A DNA stretch of 64,000 nucleotides. It comes from Paraburkholderia madseniana (GTDB taxonomy: Bacteria > Pseudomonadota > Gammaproteobacteria > Burkholderiales > Burkholderiaceae). Shown here one piece after another: positions 36,732-45,806 of the stretch; position 1 is the first letter of the stretch; every line of letters begins with the position of its first letter. The stretch is taken from positions 1-64,000 of the forward strand of contig NZ_VOSW01000024.1 in NCBI RefSeq assembly GCF_009690905.1, read 5' to 3'. The translations under genes were made by a program, and so were the position numbers. The notes below the pieces were generated by a model. The model was not told where the DNA came from. It did no database searches and saw nothing but the letters and a program-made list of their open reading frames with translations.

Positions 36732-37760
36732 CTACGACACGGCTTCGGCAAGTGGACGCCGCGGCGAATGAGGCGTTTGCCGACCGCGGCCGATACGCAG
36801 CAGCAATTGCGGCACGCCGTCCAGATTCAAGGCGGCGCGCAATGTGTCGCGCAGTGGAGCCACTTCGATCGGCTGATTCAGATAGGACGCCGTGATGCCC
36901 TCGTCCGCGGCGGTAAGCAGCACCCGTTCAAGCGCTTGACCTGCCGCCAGCCACGCTGCGGCATCGTCCGCTCCGGTGGCGATACACAGCAGTAACGGCG
37001 AGCCGGTGACCAGTGTGTGATGGGCGGCTGCCATGCCGCCCAGGTCGAACGTGCGAATCACCGAACCTACCAGGGGCACCGCGAGATCGAGCAGGGCGCG
37101 CATGCCCGGCGACAACGCTGGCATGCCATCCCGGCTGCGTTTCGGATGGATCCAGCTCGCCAGTTCGCGCCTGAAGCGCGGATCCTTGAATTGCGCCTGA
37201 TCGGCTTCAGCGATCAGCGTGGCGAGGTGCTCGCGGATGGCCGCGTTCCCGGCGCAGACAATGTCGGCACCCTCGGCGGCGCCGGCTTCCTCGAACCGCA
37301 ACTGGAGTTCGACCGGGACGGGTTCGTCAGCGAAGGTTTCACGGGTCGTGACGCGCCGCGGCATGGCGTCAAATAGTGGTGTAAGGCTGGCGTCGCAACG
37401 GCCGTCGCGCAAGATCCGCAGATGCGCCAGCACGTCCACGTCGGCAGGCGAGGGAAACAGCGTAATCGCGTAAGCAAGACCGAAGCGGCTCAGCGCAACG
37501 CGGAGATTGAATAGCGCCGCGCCACAGCTGATGATCAGCTCGCGGTCAAAGGGATCGACCACCGGCAGCGCCCGCATACGGTCCGCGCACAGCGTGACGC
37601 AGTCGCCGTCGACGATGAAGTGCCAAGGTTGCGTATTATGGTTGGATGGCGCCAGCACTGCGTATCGTAGTGCAAACCGCAGTTTTTCTTCGATGCCGGC
37701 ATTCGGGGCGAGTTGATGCTCGTCGACCGACCAAGCTGTGTTCTGGGGAAGTACGTTCAT
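36732..37760 (-). CDS. Acg-type nitroreductase family protein
   Basis: The 342-residue protein has two nitroreductase-like halves, as in mycobacterial Acg. The first contains the FMN-region motif LAPSNHNTQPWHF and the second GQALERVLLTAADEGITASYLNQP (read in parts). GGAGG precedes the ATG. Acg proteins are made in hypoxia and are thought to sequester FMN rather than reduce substrates. An FNR box about 105 bases upstream supports hypoxic expression here. Confidence 0.82.
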   Translation of the reverse strand: MNVLPQNTAWSVDEHQLAPNAGIEEKLRFALRYAVLAPSNHNTQPWHFIVDGDCVTLCADRMRALPVVDPFDRELIISCGAALFNLRVALSRFGLAYAITLFPSPADVDVLAHLRILRDGRCDASLTPLFDAMPRRVTTRETFADEPVPVELQLRFEEAGAAEGADIVCAGNAAIREHLATLIAEADQAQFKDPRFRRELASWIHPKRSRDGMPALSPGMRALLDLAVPLVGSVIRTFDLGGMAAAHHTLVTGSPLLLCIATGADDAAAWLAAGQALERVLLTAADEGITASYLNQPIEVAPLRDTLRAALNLDGVPQLLLRIGRGRQTPHSPRRPLAEAVS

Positions 37761-37863
37761 TCAGGGCCTCCTGCGCGTTTTCCGGATCGGCCGAACCGTG
37801 CGTGCGATGCCGGTTGTCCGATCACGTCGTCAAGCTATCGTGTCAGATGGCCTTATGTGTGAC

Positions 37864-37877
37864 TTGACTCAGATCAA
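37864..37877 (-). promoter_or_regulatory. FNR/ANR box upstream of the nitroreductase gene
   Basis: TTGACTCAGATCAA matches nine of ten consensus positions and lies about 105 bases before the nitroreductase start. The remainder of 37761-38092 holds only the terminator of the FNR gene. Confidence 0.65.
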
Positions 37878-37979
37878 GCGCTGGTGGGCGGACTGCGGTG
37901 AAATGGATGACGGTGCCTGTCCGGCCCGCTGCCGCGGTTCCGCGGTGCTATCGATCCGCTAAACGCTGCTTGAGTACGC

Positions 37980-38006
37980 AAAAAAAGGCGGCTAACTGCA
38001 CCGCCT
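37980..38006 (-). terminator. Rho-independent terminator of the FNR operon
   Basis: On the minus strand AGGCGG and CCGCCT enclose a nine-base loop and are followed by seven T. It lies about 87 bases after the fnr-type stop codon. Confidence 0.8.
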
Positions 38007-38092
38007 GAACACGCCTCTTCCGAGGGAACGCTCGTAAAATTCCTTGTCAACCGAAGCTGCCGCGTCTGGCACCATGCATTTCAGGTCCGGGA

Positions 38093-38875
38093 CTACACGC
38101 GCGCGAGGCCCTCGAGGTCCAGAATCCTGATCTGCTTGCCATGCGTATCGACCAAACCGTCTTTCTGAAACTTCGAAAACATGCGGCTGACAGTTTCGAG
38201 TTTCATCCCGAGGTAGCTGCCGATCTCCTCGCGTGTCATGCGTAAATTGAAGGTGGCCGGCGAGTAGCCGCGAGTTTTGAGCCTTCCTGACAGGTTCAAC
38301 AGGAATGCGGCGACCCGCTGATCGGCGGACATCGTGCCGAGCAGCATCATGAGTGTCGCCTCGCGAACGATTTCGCCGCCCATCAGACGGTGGACGTGCT
38401 GCTGCACCACCTTCACCTCGCGGCACATGACTTCGAGCAAATGAAACGGGATGATGCAGACATTGCTGTCCTCGAGGGCGATCGCGTCGCAGCTATGCTG
38501 CCCAGAGCAGACGCCGTCGAGACCGAGCGAATCACCGGGCAGATGAAAACCGGTGACCTGTTCCCGGCCGTCGCGATGCATGACGACGGTCTTGAACGAG
38601 CCGGCGCGGACCGCATAGATGCTCTGGAATGAATCGTTGGCGCGGTATAGCGATTCACCGGTTTTGATCGTGCGGGAAACGCACATCAGCGACTCCATGC
38701 GCTCCAGTTCAGCTTTCGTCAAACCTTGTGGCATGCAGATCGAGCGCAGCGAGCAGCTCGAGCAGCGTGCGGCGGGGCGGGCCGGTACTGACGGCGCGAG
38801 CGCAGAATGGCCTGACGCCGGCAGTGGGACACGCTGCAGCGGCATGATTTCAGAATACTCGGCGACGTCAGACAT
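38093..38875 (-). CDS. FNR/ANR-type oxygen-sensing transcription factor
   Basis: The 260-residue CRP/FNR-family regulator keeps all four expected [4Fe-4S] ligands: C38, C41 and C47 (CSSCSLRSIC) and C140 (SNVCIIPF). A cNMP-binding-like domain spans about 55-170. The HTH (TREEIGSYLGMKLETVSRMF) has E227, S230 and R231 at the positions that read TTGAT in FNR. It should dimerise and activate genes when oxygen is low. About 18 matching boxes lie in this window. The ATG at 38875 lies inside the end of the preceding receiver gene (eight-base overlap). Confidence 0.93.
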   Translation of the reverse strand: MSDVAEYSEIMPLQRVPLPASGHSALAPSVPARPAARCSSCSLRSICMPQGLTKAELERMESLMCVSRTIKTGESLYRANDSFQSIYAVRAGSFKTVVMHRDGREQVTGFHLPGDSLGLDGVCSGQHSCDAIALEDSNVCIIPFHLLEVMCREVKVVQQHVHRLMGGEIVREATLMMLLGTMSADQRVAAFLLNLSGRLKTRGYSPATFNLRMTREEIGSYLGMKLETVSRMFSKFQKDGLVDTHGKQIRILDLEGLARV

Positions 38876-39299
38876 GATGTGCTCCTGTGTAATTGAGGCC
38901 ACGTGCGCAACGCTCGTGGGCAATCCGCTTGATCGTGTTGCACGCAAGATCAAATTCGCCCGTCTTGTCGAAAAAGTACTGCGCGCCGGCCGCGAGGCAC
39001 GCCTGCCTGAACCCCGCACTCGAATGATTCGTCAGCACGATCGTGATTACCCGTGACGTGCTGTGCTCGAGGTCATGCAGCAGTTCCATACCGGTGCCAC
39101 CGGTCAGGCGCAAATCCAGGACCACGACGTCGGCTCTGGTGGTGTCGATACCGGTGAGCGCGGCGCCTGATTCTTCGGCCTCGCCTACGATCTCGACACC
39201 TTCGATTGCGCCGAAGCGCGCCGCCATCCGTTGTCTGATCGGGATCGTGTCTTCAACGAGGAAAACGCGCAGTGCTTGCTGGGACGGGCTTGAGTTCAT
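38868..39299 (-). CDS. Receiver-only response regulator
   Basis: The 143-residue protein is a single receiver domain: acidic pair near 16-17 (VED), phospho-acceptor D62 (VVLDLR), T90 and K112. No DNA-binding domain follows; instead the FNR gene starts within its last codons. It may be a phosphate sink or a protein-protein switch acting on FNR or on the nearby kinases. The palindrome at 39376-39393 lies about 80 bases upstream. Confidence 0.87.
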   Translation of the reverse strand: MNSSPSQQALRVFLVEDTIPIRQRMAARFGAIEGVEIVGEAEESGAALTGIDTTRADVVVLDLRLTGGTGMELLHDLEHSTSRVITIVLTNHSSAGFRQACLAAGAQYFFDKTGEFDLACNTIKRIAHERCARGLNYTGAHHV

Positions 39300-39375
39300 G
39301 GCTCGAAGTATCGGCCACGCTGTCTCAAATTAAAATCGGCGGCGAACGAACTTCGGGTAGGCGAGCGCGAAGGTG

Positions 39376-39393
39376 TGTAGGGAATTTCCTACA
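39376..39393 (-). promoter_or_regulatory. TGTAGG-N6-CCTACA palindrome (copy 2)
   Basis: TGTAGG and CCTACA flank GAATTT. The dyad extends one base pair further on each side. It is 77 to 94 bases upstream of the receiver-fnr operon and next to a gene pair for a LuxR-type response regulator and its kinase, so it is a good candidate for that regulator's operator. Confidence 0.55.
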
Positions 39394-39483
39394 CGCGGCG
39401 AATCCGAGGGTGGAGGTCGCCGCGCGACCGGCGAATTGATGTGACGATTCGATGTGGCTCTGGGGCCTTGCGCCGCCTCGGAA

Positions 39484-40131
39484 CTAGATTTCGTCGTCTT
39501 CCCCGAGCAACTTGTGGCGCAGCGCGTAACGCACCAATGCGGCTTCGTGCGGCATCTGCATTTTTTCGAGGATACGCGTTTTATAGGTGCTCACCGTCTT
39601 GCTGCTGACACACAACTCCGTGGCGATTTCGGTGAGGGTCTGGCCTGCGGCGATACGGCGGAACACATCGAACTCACGGTCAGACAGGCGCTGATGGGGC
39701 AACGTGTCGGCGGGCTCGTTCAGGCTCTGTGCAAAACGTTCGGCCATCGCGAGACTCACGTAGACGCCCCCGGATGCGACTTTGCTGACCGCGGTGACCA
39801 GTTCGGCACTGGCGCTTTCCTTGGTTAGATACCCTGATGCCCCCGCTTTGAAAGCGCGTACCGCATACTGCTGCTCCGCATGCATGGTGAGCACGAGAAT
39901 GCGGAGCAGCGGCTTTTCCTCCTTGATCTGTTTGATCAGCTCGACGCCGTTTCGGCCCGGCATCGACAGATCGAGCACGAGCACGTCGGCAGCGTTAGAG
40001 CGGGCCAGCGCTATCGTGCTGACACCGTCATTGGCCTCGCCGACCACCTCGAAGCCGCTTGCGCCTTGCAGGATATGCCGCAGACCGTCACGCACCAACG
40101 TGTGATCGTCTGCGATTAGCACTCGAATCAT
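39484..40131 (-). CDS. NarL/FixJ-type response regulator
   Basis: The 215-residue regulator has a receiver with acidic pair D8/D9, phospho-acceptor D54 (VLVLDLSMPG), and K104. A LuxR-type HTH follows at about 145-210 (LSDREFDVFRRIAAGQTLTEIA in part, VSSKTVSTYKTRILEKM). Its ATG overlaps the kinase stop by four bases, so the two are a cognate pair. Genes under control are unknown; the palindrome at 39376-39393 is a candidate site. Confidence 0.93.
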   Translation of the reverse strand: MIRVLIADDHTLVRDGLRHILQGASGFEVVGEANDGVSTIALARSNAADVLVLDLSMPGRNGVELIKQIKEEKPLLRILVLTMHAEQQYAVRAFKAGASGYLTKESASAELVTAVSKVASGGVYVSLAMAERFAQSLNEPADTLPHQRLSDREFDVFRRIAAGQTLTEIATELCVSSKTVSTYKTRILEKMQMPHEAALVRYALRHKLLGEDDEI

Positions 40132-42272
40132 GTTTGCATCTCCTGCTGTTGCACCGCCAGTACCGGAAAGGTCACGGTCAGCGCAAAGCCCTTGTCATTG
40201 GAAGTATGAATTTCGACGGTACCGCCCAGCATGTGTGCACGCTCGCGGATACCGAGCAGGCCAAACGATTTGTCGCCGGAGGTGGGCGAGCGGTTCGCGC
40301 CATGGCCGTTGTCCGCGATCTGCAACACGCAAACGCCCCCTTCGACGTGCAACGTCAGCGTGACGAGCGTCGCTTCCGCATGCCGGGCGACATTGGTTAG
40401 CGCTTCCTGCACGATACGAAATAGCGTCGTTGCGCCCGTCGGTGTAAAGCTGGTGTCGCCGACTTCGATCCGGCGCTCCACATCGATGCCGTAGCGGTTT
40501 GTAAAGTCATTGGTGAGCCATTCGATCGCCGGAATCAGACCGAGATCGTCAAGCATGACCGGGCGCAGATCGGCCGCTATCCGGCGCACCGACGCGACCG
40601 TCGCATCGATCAGCCGGCGCATTCCACGCAGTTGCTGCAGCAGGCGCGGTTCAGCCGTGGTTTCAAGCTCCTGTTCGACCGACGAAATGTCCATCTTGAG
40701 GGCGGTCAATTGCTGCCCAAGGTCGTCGTGCAGTTCGCGTGCGATGCGGGTTTTTTCTTCCTCGCGAACTTTCTGCAGATTGGCAGAGAGTTCGCGTAGT
40801 TCCTCGCGCGATTGCCGCTGCGCATTTTCCGCCTTTACCCGTTCAGTGATGTCGCGCAGCATGACCGTGTACAGCTTGTCGTCGCCGTCGCGGATCTGCG
40901 AAATCGACGCTTCGATAGGAAACTCTTCGCCGTTGCTCCGTAAGCCGAACAGGACGCGCTGCTTGCCCATCTGCCGGTCGGAAACACCGGTCACGCCGAA
41001 CTGTTCGACATGCCGCTGGTGTCCTGCGCGAAAGCGCTCGGGAATGAATCGCGAGAGCGAGGCGCCGACCGCGTCCATCGCGGAGCATCCGAAAACCTGT
41101 TCAGCCATTGGATTGAAGATGACGATGTTCTGCCGTTCGTCGACAGTAATGATGGCTTCCATCGATGACCGGATGATGCCCATCATGCGTGCCTCGTTCA
41201 GGTTCAACTGGCTGCGCGTCTCGCTCGTCGCGGCAGATCCGTCGCCGCGCCCGCTGACGATCACGAAGGCCATGGCGCTGAACAGGCATGCTGCCGCAAC
41301 GCCGGCGATCAGCACCGTGGTTTCTGCAAATTCGTCCCCGGCTCGCAGATAGCGGCCGCTCGCAGTGTAGGACAGCGTGATAGGTACACCGCCGAGGTGC
41401 AAGGTATCGGTTTTGCGGATGACCGGCGCCGTCTCCACCAGGTCTTCATCTCCCGCGGCGGACGAATAAAGCAGCGTGGCAGGCGTTCCGCTAAATACCT
41501 GCAGATCAATGCGCCGTTGCCGGGCGAGGGCGTTATCGAACACACGGCCGGTGTCCAGCGCCGCTACCAGCAGCCGCTTGATGTCCGCGCGGCGCGCTTG
41601 TGGCGTCGACGGCAATCCGGCGTCCGAGTACACCGGAAAATAGACGTAAAGACGAGGGTGGGGGTTCGAGCCGATATCGCCAAACGGCGCTGCATCCGCG
41701 TCGAGCGCGCTTGCCCCTGTATCGATGGCGTGCAGCAACGCCGTACGGCTTGCGGGAGCGCTAGCCAGGTCGTAGCCGACTGGCATCGCATCGACGGTGG
41801 CGGGCGCCATCTGGGTAACTGGCGCGACCGGTTGCGGCGTGGCGGCTTGTCCGGCCACGTTACCGGTGCCGCCCGTCAGGCGGGCGACACCGGCGGCGTC
41901 AACATCAGCATAGCCAAGCGCGCGCACCACGGACGACGTTTCGTCCAGATCGAGTTGCGCGACATATCGGCGCCAGGCGTCGGCATCGGCCGCCGGCGCG
42001 ACGGAGAGCAAGCCGCGCACGCCGCGCAGAAGCGATTCTCCGGTGGCGAACTCGCGCTGCAGATCAGCGGTGATATGCGCGGTATTCTGATCAAAGCGGC
42101 CGTTGGCAGCGCGCAATGACTGCTCGCCGACCCAGCGCCACGTGCCGAGCGCAGCCACAAGAACGACAGCAAATGTGACCGCCGCGACAAGCATGGGACG
42201 CCGCTCAGGCGTGACAACCCGCATGGGCGAAAGCGACTTTTTGGCGAAGGGCGTCTTACCGCGAAAGGGCAT
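40128..42272 (-). CDS. CHASE-PAS sensor histidine kinase (NarX/HisKA_3 type)
   Basis: The 714-residue inner-membrane kinase has an N-terminal helix (LVAAVTFAVVLVAALGTW), a periplasmic CHASE-type domain (about 75-290), a second helix near 310-330, and a PAS domain (about 370-490; SSMEAIITVDERQNIVIFNP in part). The HisKA_3 box follows with H515 (ARELHDDLGQQL), then an ATPase domain (QEALTNVARHAEA; FGLLGIRERA). The extracytoplasmic ligand is unknown. The start MPFRGKTP at 42272 is preferred to a TTG at 42368. It is translationally coupled to the regulator. Confidence 0.92.
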   Translation of the reverse strand: MPFRGKTPFAKKSLSPMRVVTPERRPMLVAAVTFAVVLVAALGTWRWVGEQSLRAANGRFDQNTAHITADLQREFATGESLLRGVRGLLSVAPAADADAWRRYVAQLDLDETSSVVRALGYADVDAAGVARLTGGTGNVAGQAATPQPVAPVTQMAPATVDAMPVGYDLASAPASRTALLHAIDTGASALDADAAPFGDIGSNPHPRLYVYFPVYSDAGLPSTPQARRADIKRLLVAALDTGRVFDNALARQRRIDLQVFSGTPATLLYSSAAGDEDLVETAPVIRKTDTLHLGGVPITLSYTASGRYLRAGDEFAETTVLIAGVAAACLFSAMAFVIVSGRGDGSAATSETRSQLNLNEARMMGIIRSSMEAIITVDERQNIVIFNPMAEQVFGCSAMDAVGASLSRFIPERFRAGHQRHVEQFGVTGVSDRQMGKQRVLFGLRSNGEEFPIEASISQIRDGDDKLYTVMLRDITERVKAENAQRQSREELRELSANLQKVREEEKTRIARELHDDLGQQLTALKMDISSVEQELETTAEPRLLQQLRGMRRLIDATVASVRRIAADLRPVMLDDLGLIPAIEWLTNDFTNRYGIDVERRIEVGDTSFTPTGATTLFRIVQEALTNVARHAEATLVTLTLHVEGGVCVLQIADNGHGANRSPTSGDKSFGLLGIRERAHMLGGTVEIHTSNDKGFALTVTFPVLAVQQQEMQT

Positions 42273-42488
42273 GTGCGCCTCATTGGATGGTGGGCAATCC
42301 GCAGCGCTGGCCGATGGCGCAGGCGTGGGTCGGGGCAAGTCACTAAGATTTTCTTTAATTGCGACCAATTGGTATAACGCGTGCGCTGCCTATTGTGCGC
42401 GGTTTGCACGGATCGTGCCAGTATGCAGCCAACTTACCATGGAGGCCGTGCCGTACATGAATGTGAGCAGACAGCGAGCCGTCGGCGC

Positions 42489-42502
42489 TTGATCATCGTC
42501 AA
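42489..42502 (+). promoter_or_regulatory. FNR/ANR-like box
   Basis: TTGATCATCGTCAA matches nine of ten consensus positions and lies 93 bases before the universal-stress gene at 42595. The divergent kinase starts 217 bases away on the other side. Confidence 0.6.
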
Positions 42503-42594
42503 GCGCATTCCGATCTGCGAACCGCAGCCTGAAAGCTCGTCGCCGCCTGATCACCACGCCCGTTCGGGACGGGTGCGAATTCAAGGAGAAGGTC

Positions 42595-43071
42595 ATGTAC
42601 AGACGGATTCTCGTAGCAATCGACGGCAGCCAGGCCGCGAAACTCGCGCTCGAAGAAGCGCTAAAAATCGCCCAAGCCGCGCAGGCGATGGTGATGGCGA
42701 TATTTGTCGCCGAACATGCTGCGCAAATGGTCGACGTAGCAACGGGATTGGTCGAGGAGCAGGCAACCGGTACAGCGGCCGCTGAAGCAGCGATGGCGAC
42801 GCTCGAAGACGCTCGCGCGCTCTTCGAACAGTGCAACGTGCGCGGAATAACCCGGACGATTGACGCGTATGGCGAAGACATCGTCACGGTCCTCTGCCGC
42901 GTGGCAGAAGAGTGTGAAACCGATCTCGTTGTAATGGGCACGCATGGGCGTCATGGCATCGGGCGGGTGTTGCTCGGTAGTGTCGCCGAAGCATTTTTAC
43001 GGCGTGCCGGGATGCCCGTTCTGCTGGTCCGACGCGAACGGGACATGGACGAAATACCGTCGTACCTGTAA
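42595..43071 (+). CDS. Universal stress protein (single UspA domain)
   Basis: The 158-residue protein begins [13 protein letters not shown] and carries the full ATP-binding signature [27 protein letters not shown] precedes its ATG. The Ala/Met-rich middle helix ([15 protein letters not shown]) is typical of the family. It lies in a block with three other universal-stress genes and has an FNR-like box upstream. Confidence 0.92.
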   Translation: MYRRILVAIDGSQAAKLALEEALKIAQAAQAMVMAIFVAEHAAQMVDVATGLVEEQATGTAAAEAAMATLEDARALFEQCNVRGITRTIDAYGEDIVTVLCRVAEECETDLVVMGTHGRHGIGRVLLGSVAEAFLRRAGMPVLLVRRERDMDEIPSYL

Positions 43072-43113
43072 TCGGGCGGTGGCGCGCCCGGGAAACCGAG
43101 GCCCCAAAAAAAG

Positions 43114-43140
43114 AAGCGCCCTGAAAACCGGGCGCTTTAA
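43114..43140. terminator. Bidirectional terminator between universal-stress genes
   Basis: AAGCGCCC pairs with GGGCGCTT around an eight-base loop, with an A-run before and T-rich bases after, between convergent genes. Confidence 0.8.
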
Positions 43141-43182
43141 TTTGCGCGAGGGCTTTTTTCGCGCAATTCGTGACTTGTCAGA

Positions 43183-44010
43183 TCAATGCGACATCAGCAC
43201 CGGCACGGTCATCGACTCAAGCAGGGTCCGTGTGACGCCGCCGACCAGCAGTTCCTGTGCGCGTGCATGTCCGTACGCGCCCATCACCAGCAGATCGATA
43301 TGACGATCGGCCACCATGTTCAGCAGCATTGCGCCTGTAGGGACGCCGACCACCTTGGGCACGGCCGAAAATCCCGCCTGGATGCCGTGCCGTTCGAGCC
43401 AGCCGGCGACGTCGATGCCAGCTGGCGCTTCGTTACCCTGGTGTCGCTGCACGGTCATCACGGTGACGAATTTCGCGCGTTTGATCACCGGCAACGCATC
43501 GGCCATGGCCCGGGCGCTCTCGCGGCCGCCGTCCCACGCGATCAGCACGTTTTCGGCGAACGAACGGACAGTCCCGGCATAGGGCAGCACAATGGCGGGG
43601 CGGCCTGAGCTCATCAGCACGTCCTCGACAAAATGGTGTGCGATATAGGACGAAGGGTCGTCGGGATCATACTGACCGAGGATCAGGAGGTCGGCATGGC
43701 GTGTGTGCAGGACCGCCGTTTCCACCGCAGGCCCGCCCGGTGCCCGCCATTCCACGCTGCGCCCGGCTCGTTCGCCTGCCGCCATGAAACGCGCTTGCGC
43801 GCTTTCGAGATTGGCATGGCGTTGCGCTTCGTGAGCCGCGACCCATGCGCGTTCGCCGTGAAGAAACATCGGCTGTGTCAGATCCTGACAAACCACATAC
43901 AGGCCGATCAGATGCGCGTCGTGCCGGCCGGCCAGCTCAAGTGCGAATTCGGTCCGCGCGGCGCTATGGGTGCTGTCGTCGAGATGCACCAGTAGGGTTT
44001 TGCAGGTCAT
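43183..44010 (-). CDS. Tandem universal stress protein (two UspA domains)
   Basis: The 275-residue protein contains two UspA domains (MTCKTLLVHLDDS at the start, VLIAWDGGRES at about 155). The second carries a degenerate nucleotide site, GAYGHARAQELLVGG, where the usual final Ser/Thr is Gly, so ATP binding may be lost. AAGGAG precedes the ATG, which overlaps the stop of the upstream single-domain gene by four bases. Its C-terminus TVPVLMSH is shared with the paralog at 44553. Confidence 0.9.
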   Translation of the reverse strand: MTCKTLLVHLDDSTHSAARTEFALELAGRHDAHLIGLYVVCQDLTQPMFLHGERAWVAAHEAQRHANLESAQARFMAAGERAGRSVEWRAPGGPAVETAVLHTRHADLLILGQYDPDDPSSYIAHHFVEDVLMSSGRPAIVLPYAGTVRSFAENVLIAWDGGRESARAMADALPVIKRAKFVTVMTVQRHQGNEAPAGIDVAGWLERHGIQAGFSAVPKVVGVPTGAMLLNMVADRHIDLLVMGAYGHARAQELLVGGVTRTLLESMTVPVLMSH

Positions 44011-44510
44011 GACGGCTCCTTGATTGATTCGACTGTCTGCGCGCCGTTTGCCGAAGGTTTGGCGCTGTGCGCCCGGATCATCAGCACCGGGCACTGCGAG
44101 ATGCGCAGAAAACGTTCGGCCACACTGCCGAGCACCAGTCGCTGGAAGCCCCGTCGCCCGTGCGTGCCCATTACCACCAGGCTGGCCTTGAAATCGTTTG
44201 CCGCGCGCAGTATGCAATGCGCGATGTCGTCGCCCGCCAGGTCGGTTTCGACGATGCGCGGCGTGCCCTGCACGCCGGCCCGCTTCATGCGCGCGACTGC
44301 GTCTTTGATCACATTTTCGCCTCGCTCCAATAGTGCATTGCGGGCATGGGTCAGGTCGGAACCGGGCGTGTCATATACCAGCATGGGGACGTCAACGACA
44401 AAAAGGGGTTGTAGTTTTGCGCCGGCATCGCGCGCGAGTTGCAATGCTGCGTCAAGGGCACGCGCGGACGTTTCACTGCCGTCGACGGCAACCAGAATCT
44501 GTTGATACAT
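44007..44510 (-). CDS. Universal stress protein (single UspA domain)
   Basis: The 167-residue protein starts MYQQILVAVDGSE and has the complete signature GTHGRRGFQRLVLGS. GGAGAG lies upstream of the ATG. It is translationally coupled to the tandem-domain gene that follows. Low-oxygen or stationary-phase survival is the family role; the precise partner is unknown. Confidence 0.92.
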   Translation of the reverse strand: MYQQILVAVDGSETSARALDAALQLARDAGAKLQPLFVVDVPMLVYDTPGSDLTHARNALLERGENVIKDAVARMKRAGVQGTPRIVETDLAGDDIAHCILRAANDFKASLVVMGTHGRRGFQRLVLGSVAERFLRISQCPVLMIRAHSAKPSANGAQTVESIKEPS

Positions 44511-44552
44511 GGTGAACTCTCCTGAATGGACCTGACTCGAAGCCTCGGTTCA

Positions 44553-45389
44553 TCAATGTGACATCAGTACCGGCACGGTCATCGATTTGAGGATCGTGCG
44601 GGTCGCTCCGCCCATCACCAGTTCCTGCCAGCGGGCATGCCCGTAAGCACCCATCACGAGCAGATCTGCGCCGATCGCGGATGCCTGCGACAACAGCGCG
44701 TCGCCGATCAACGCGTCCGTGTAGGCTTCAATATCCTTGACCTCGACGTTGCCCCCGTGCCGCGCAATGAGCGTCGCGATATCCGTGCCCGGAATGCGCG
44801 AGCGCGGCTCGTCACGCGCGCCGTTGATCGTGACGATTGTGGTAGTCTTCGCCGCGCGCATGAATGGCAGCGCGTCGTGTACCGCACGGGTGGCTTCGCG
44901 ACTACCGTCCCAAGCGACCATCACATGCGCACCGGGCGACGTGACGCTACTGGCGTACGGCACCAGCAACACTGGCCGGCCTGCGGACATGATCAGGTTT
45001 TCAGGAAAAAAATCGCCGACGTACGATTCCGGATCGCCAGGATCATCCTGGCTGGCGATGATCAGATCGGCGCACCGGCCGCGATGCGGCACGGCGAGGC
45101 TGGCCGGGGCGTCGGCGGTGATCCACTCGCCGGCAACCTCGGCCCGGCTCAGCTCCGCATGAAAGAGCCGTTCGAGCGCGCCGCGGCGTTCCTCGCGCAG
45201 CTGTTCGTGCGTAGCGTAGTATTCGGCGGTTCCGGCCATCACGTAGAGCGAGCGCGGATCGGGCGAGAACACGGCAAACACGCCGGTCAGATGGGCATCG
45301 AATTGCTTGGCGAGCCGCAGCGCGAGTTCGAGCCTGGGGTGCGCGCGCTCACTCGTATCCAGGTGAACGACGATGGTCTTGTAGGTCAT
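44553..45389 (-). CDS. Tandem universal stress protein (two UspA domains)
   Basis: The 278-residue protein is a paralog of 43183-44010, with MTYKTIVVHLDTSE at the start and VMVAWDGSREA beginning the second half. The second-domain nucleotide motif again ends in GG (GAYGHARWQELVMGG). An FNR box with all consensus positions lies 74 bases upstream. It heads the run of three universal-stress genes on this strand. Confidence 0.9.
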   Translation of the reverse strand: MTYKTIVVHLDTSERAHPRLELALRLAKQFDAHLTGVFAVFSPDPRSLYVMAGTAEYYATHEQLREERRGALERLFHAELSRAEVAGEWITADAPASLAVPHRGRCADLIIASQDDPGDPESYVGDFFPENLIMSAGRPVLLVPYASSVTSPGAHVMVAWDGSREATRAVHDALPFMRAAKTTTIVTINGARDEPRSRIPGTDIATLIARHGGNVEVKDIEAYTDALIGDALLSQASAIGADLLVMGAYGHARWQELVMGGATRTILKSMTVPVLMSH

Positions 45390-45462
45390 TGCAACGCTCC
45401 AGAAGTGGGTGAGTGGCGTATGAACGCGTGATCTGAGTCTAGGAGCCAGGTAGTCACTGACG

Positions 45463-45476
45463 TTGATTCAGATCAA
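45463..45476 (-). promoter_or_regulatory. FNR/ANR box (perfect)
   Basis: TTGATTCAGATCAA is a full consensus match, 74 bases before the tandem universal-stress gene start at 45389. Confidence 0.75.
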
Positions 45477-45528
45477 CGGCGCGGTAGCGCGCGAGACTTC
45501 ATCTGGATGCGCCGACGGCAATCCGTGC

Positions 45529-45790
45529 TCAGGCCATGCCATGAAAACCCGCGTCCGTGTAGACGGTCGAGCCAATCAACAGCATGCCTGCGTCACTCGC
45601 GAGAACGGCGGTGATCCAGCCGATTTCCTCGATCGTGACGAGATGCTGCGCGGGCGCGCGCGCTGCATCTCGAAAGCAACTCGTTGAAGTGGTCGATACC
45701 CGATGCGGCTCGTGTTTTCAGCGCACCGGCGGCGAGATAGCGGACGCTCGACTCGAGCGCCGCCTTCACCGGTCTCATCACGAGCTAACC
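45529..45790 (-). pseudogene. C-terminal remnant of an enoyl-ACP reductase gene (FabI-like)
   Basis: The minus strand encodes VKAALESSVRYLAA followed directly by GALKTRAASGIDHFNELL, so about 15 residues normally between them are missing. After a frameshift it continues VTIEEIGWITAVLASDAGML and ends TVYTDAGFHGMA-stop. All pieces match the C-terminal third of FabI. The N-terminal cofactor-binding part is absent. It lies between the universal-stress genes and carbamate kinase, and was probably a metabolic enzyme of this island that has been lost. Confidence 0.8.
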
Positions 45791-45806
45791 GATCACCGAA
45801 CGCTCT

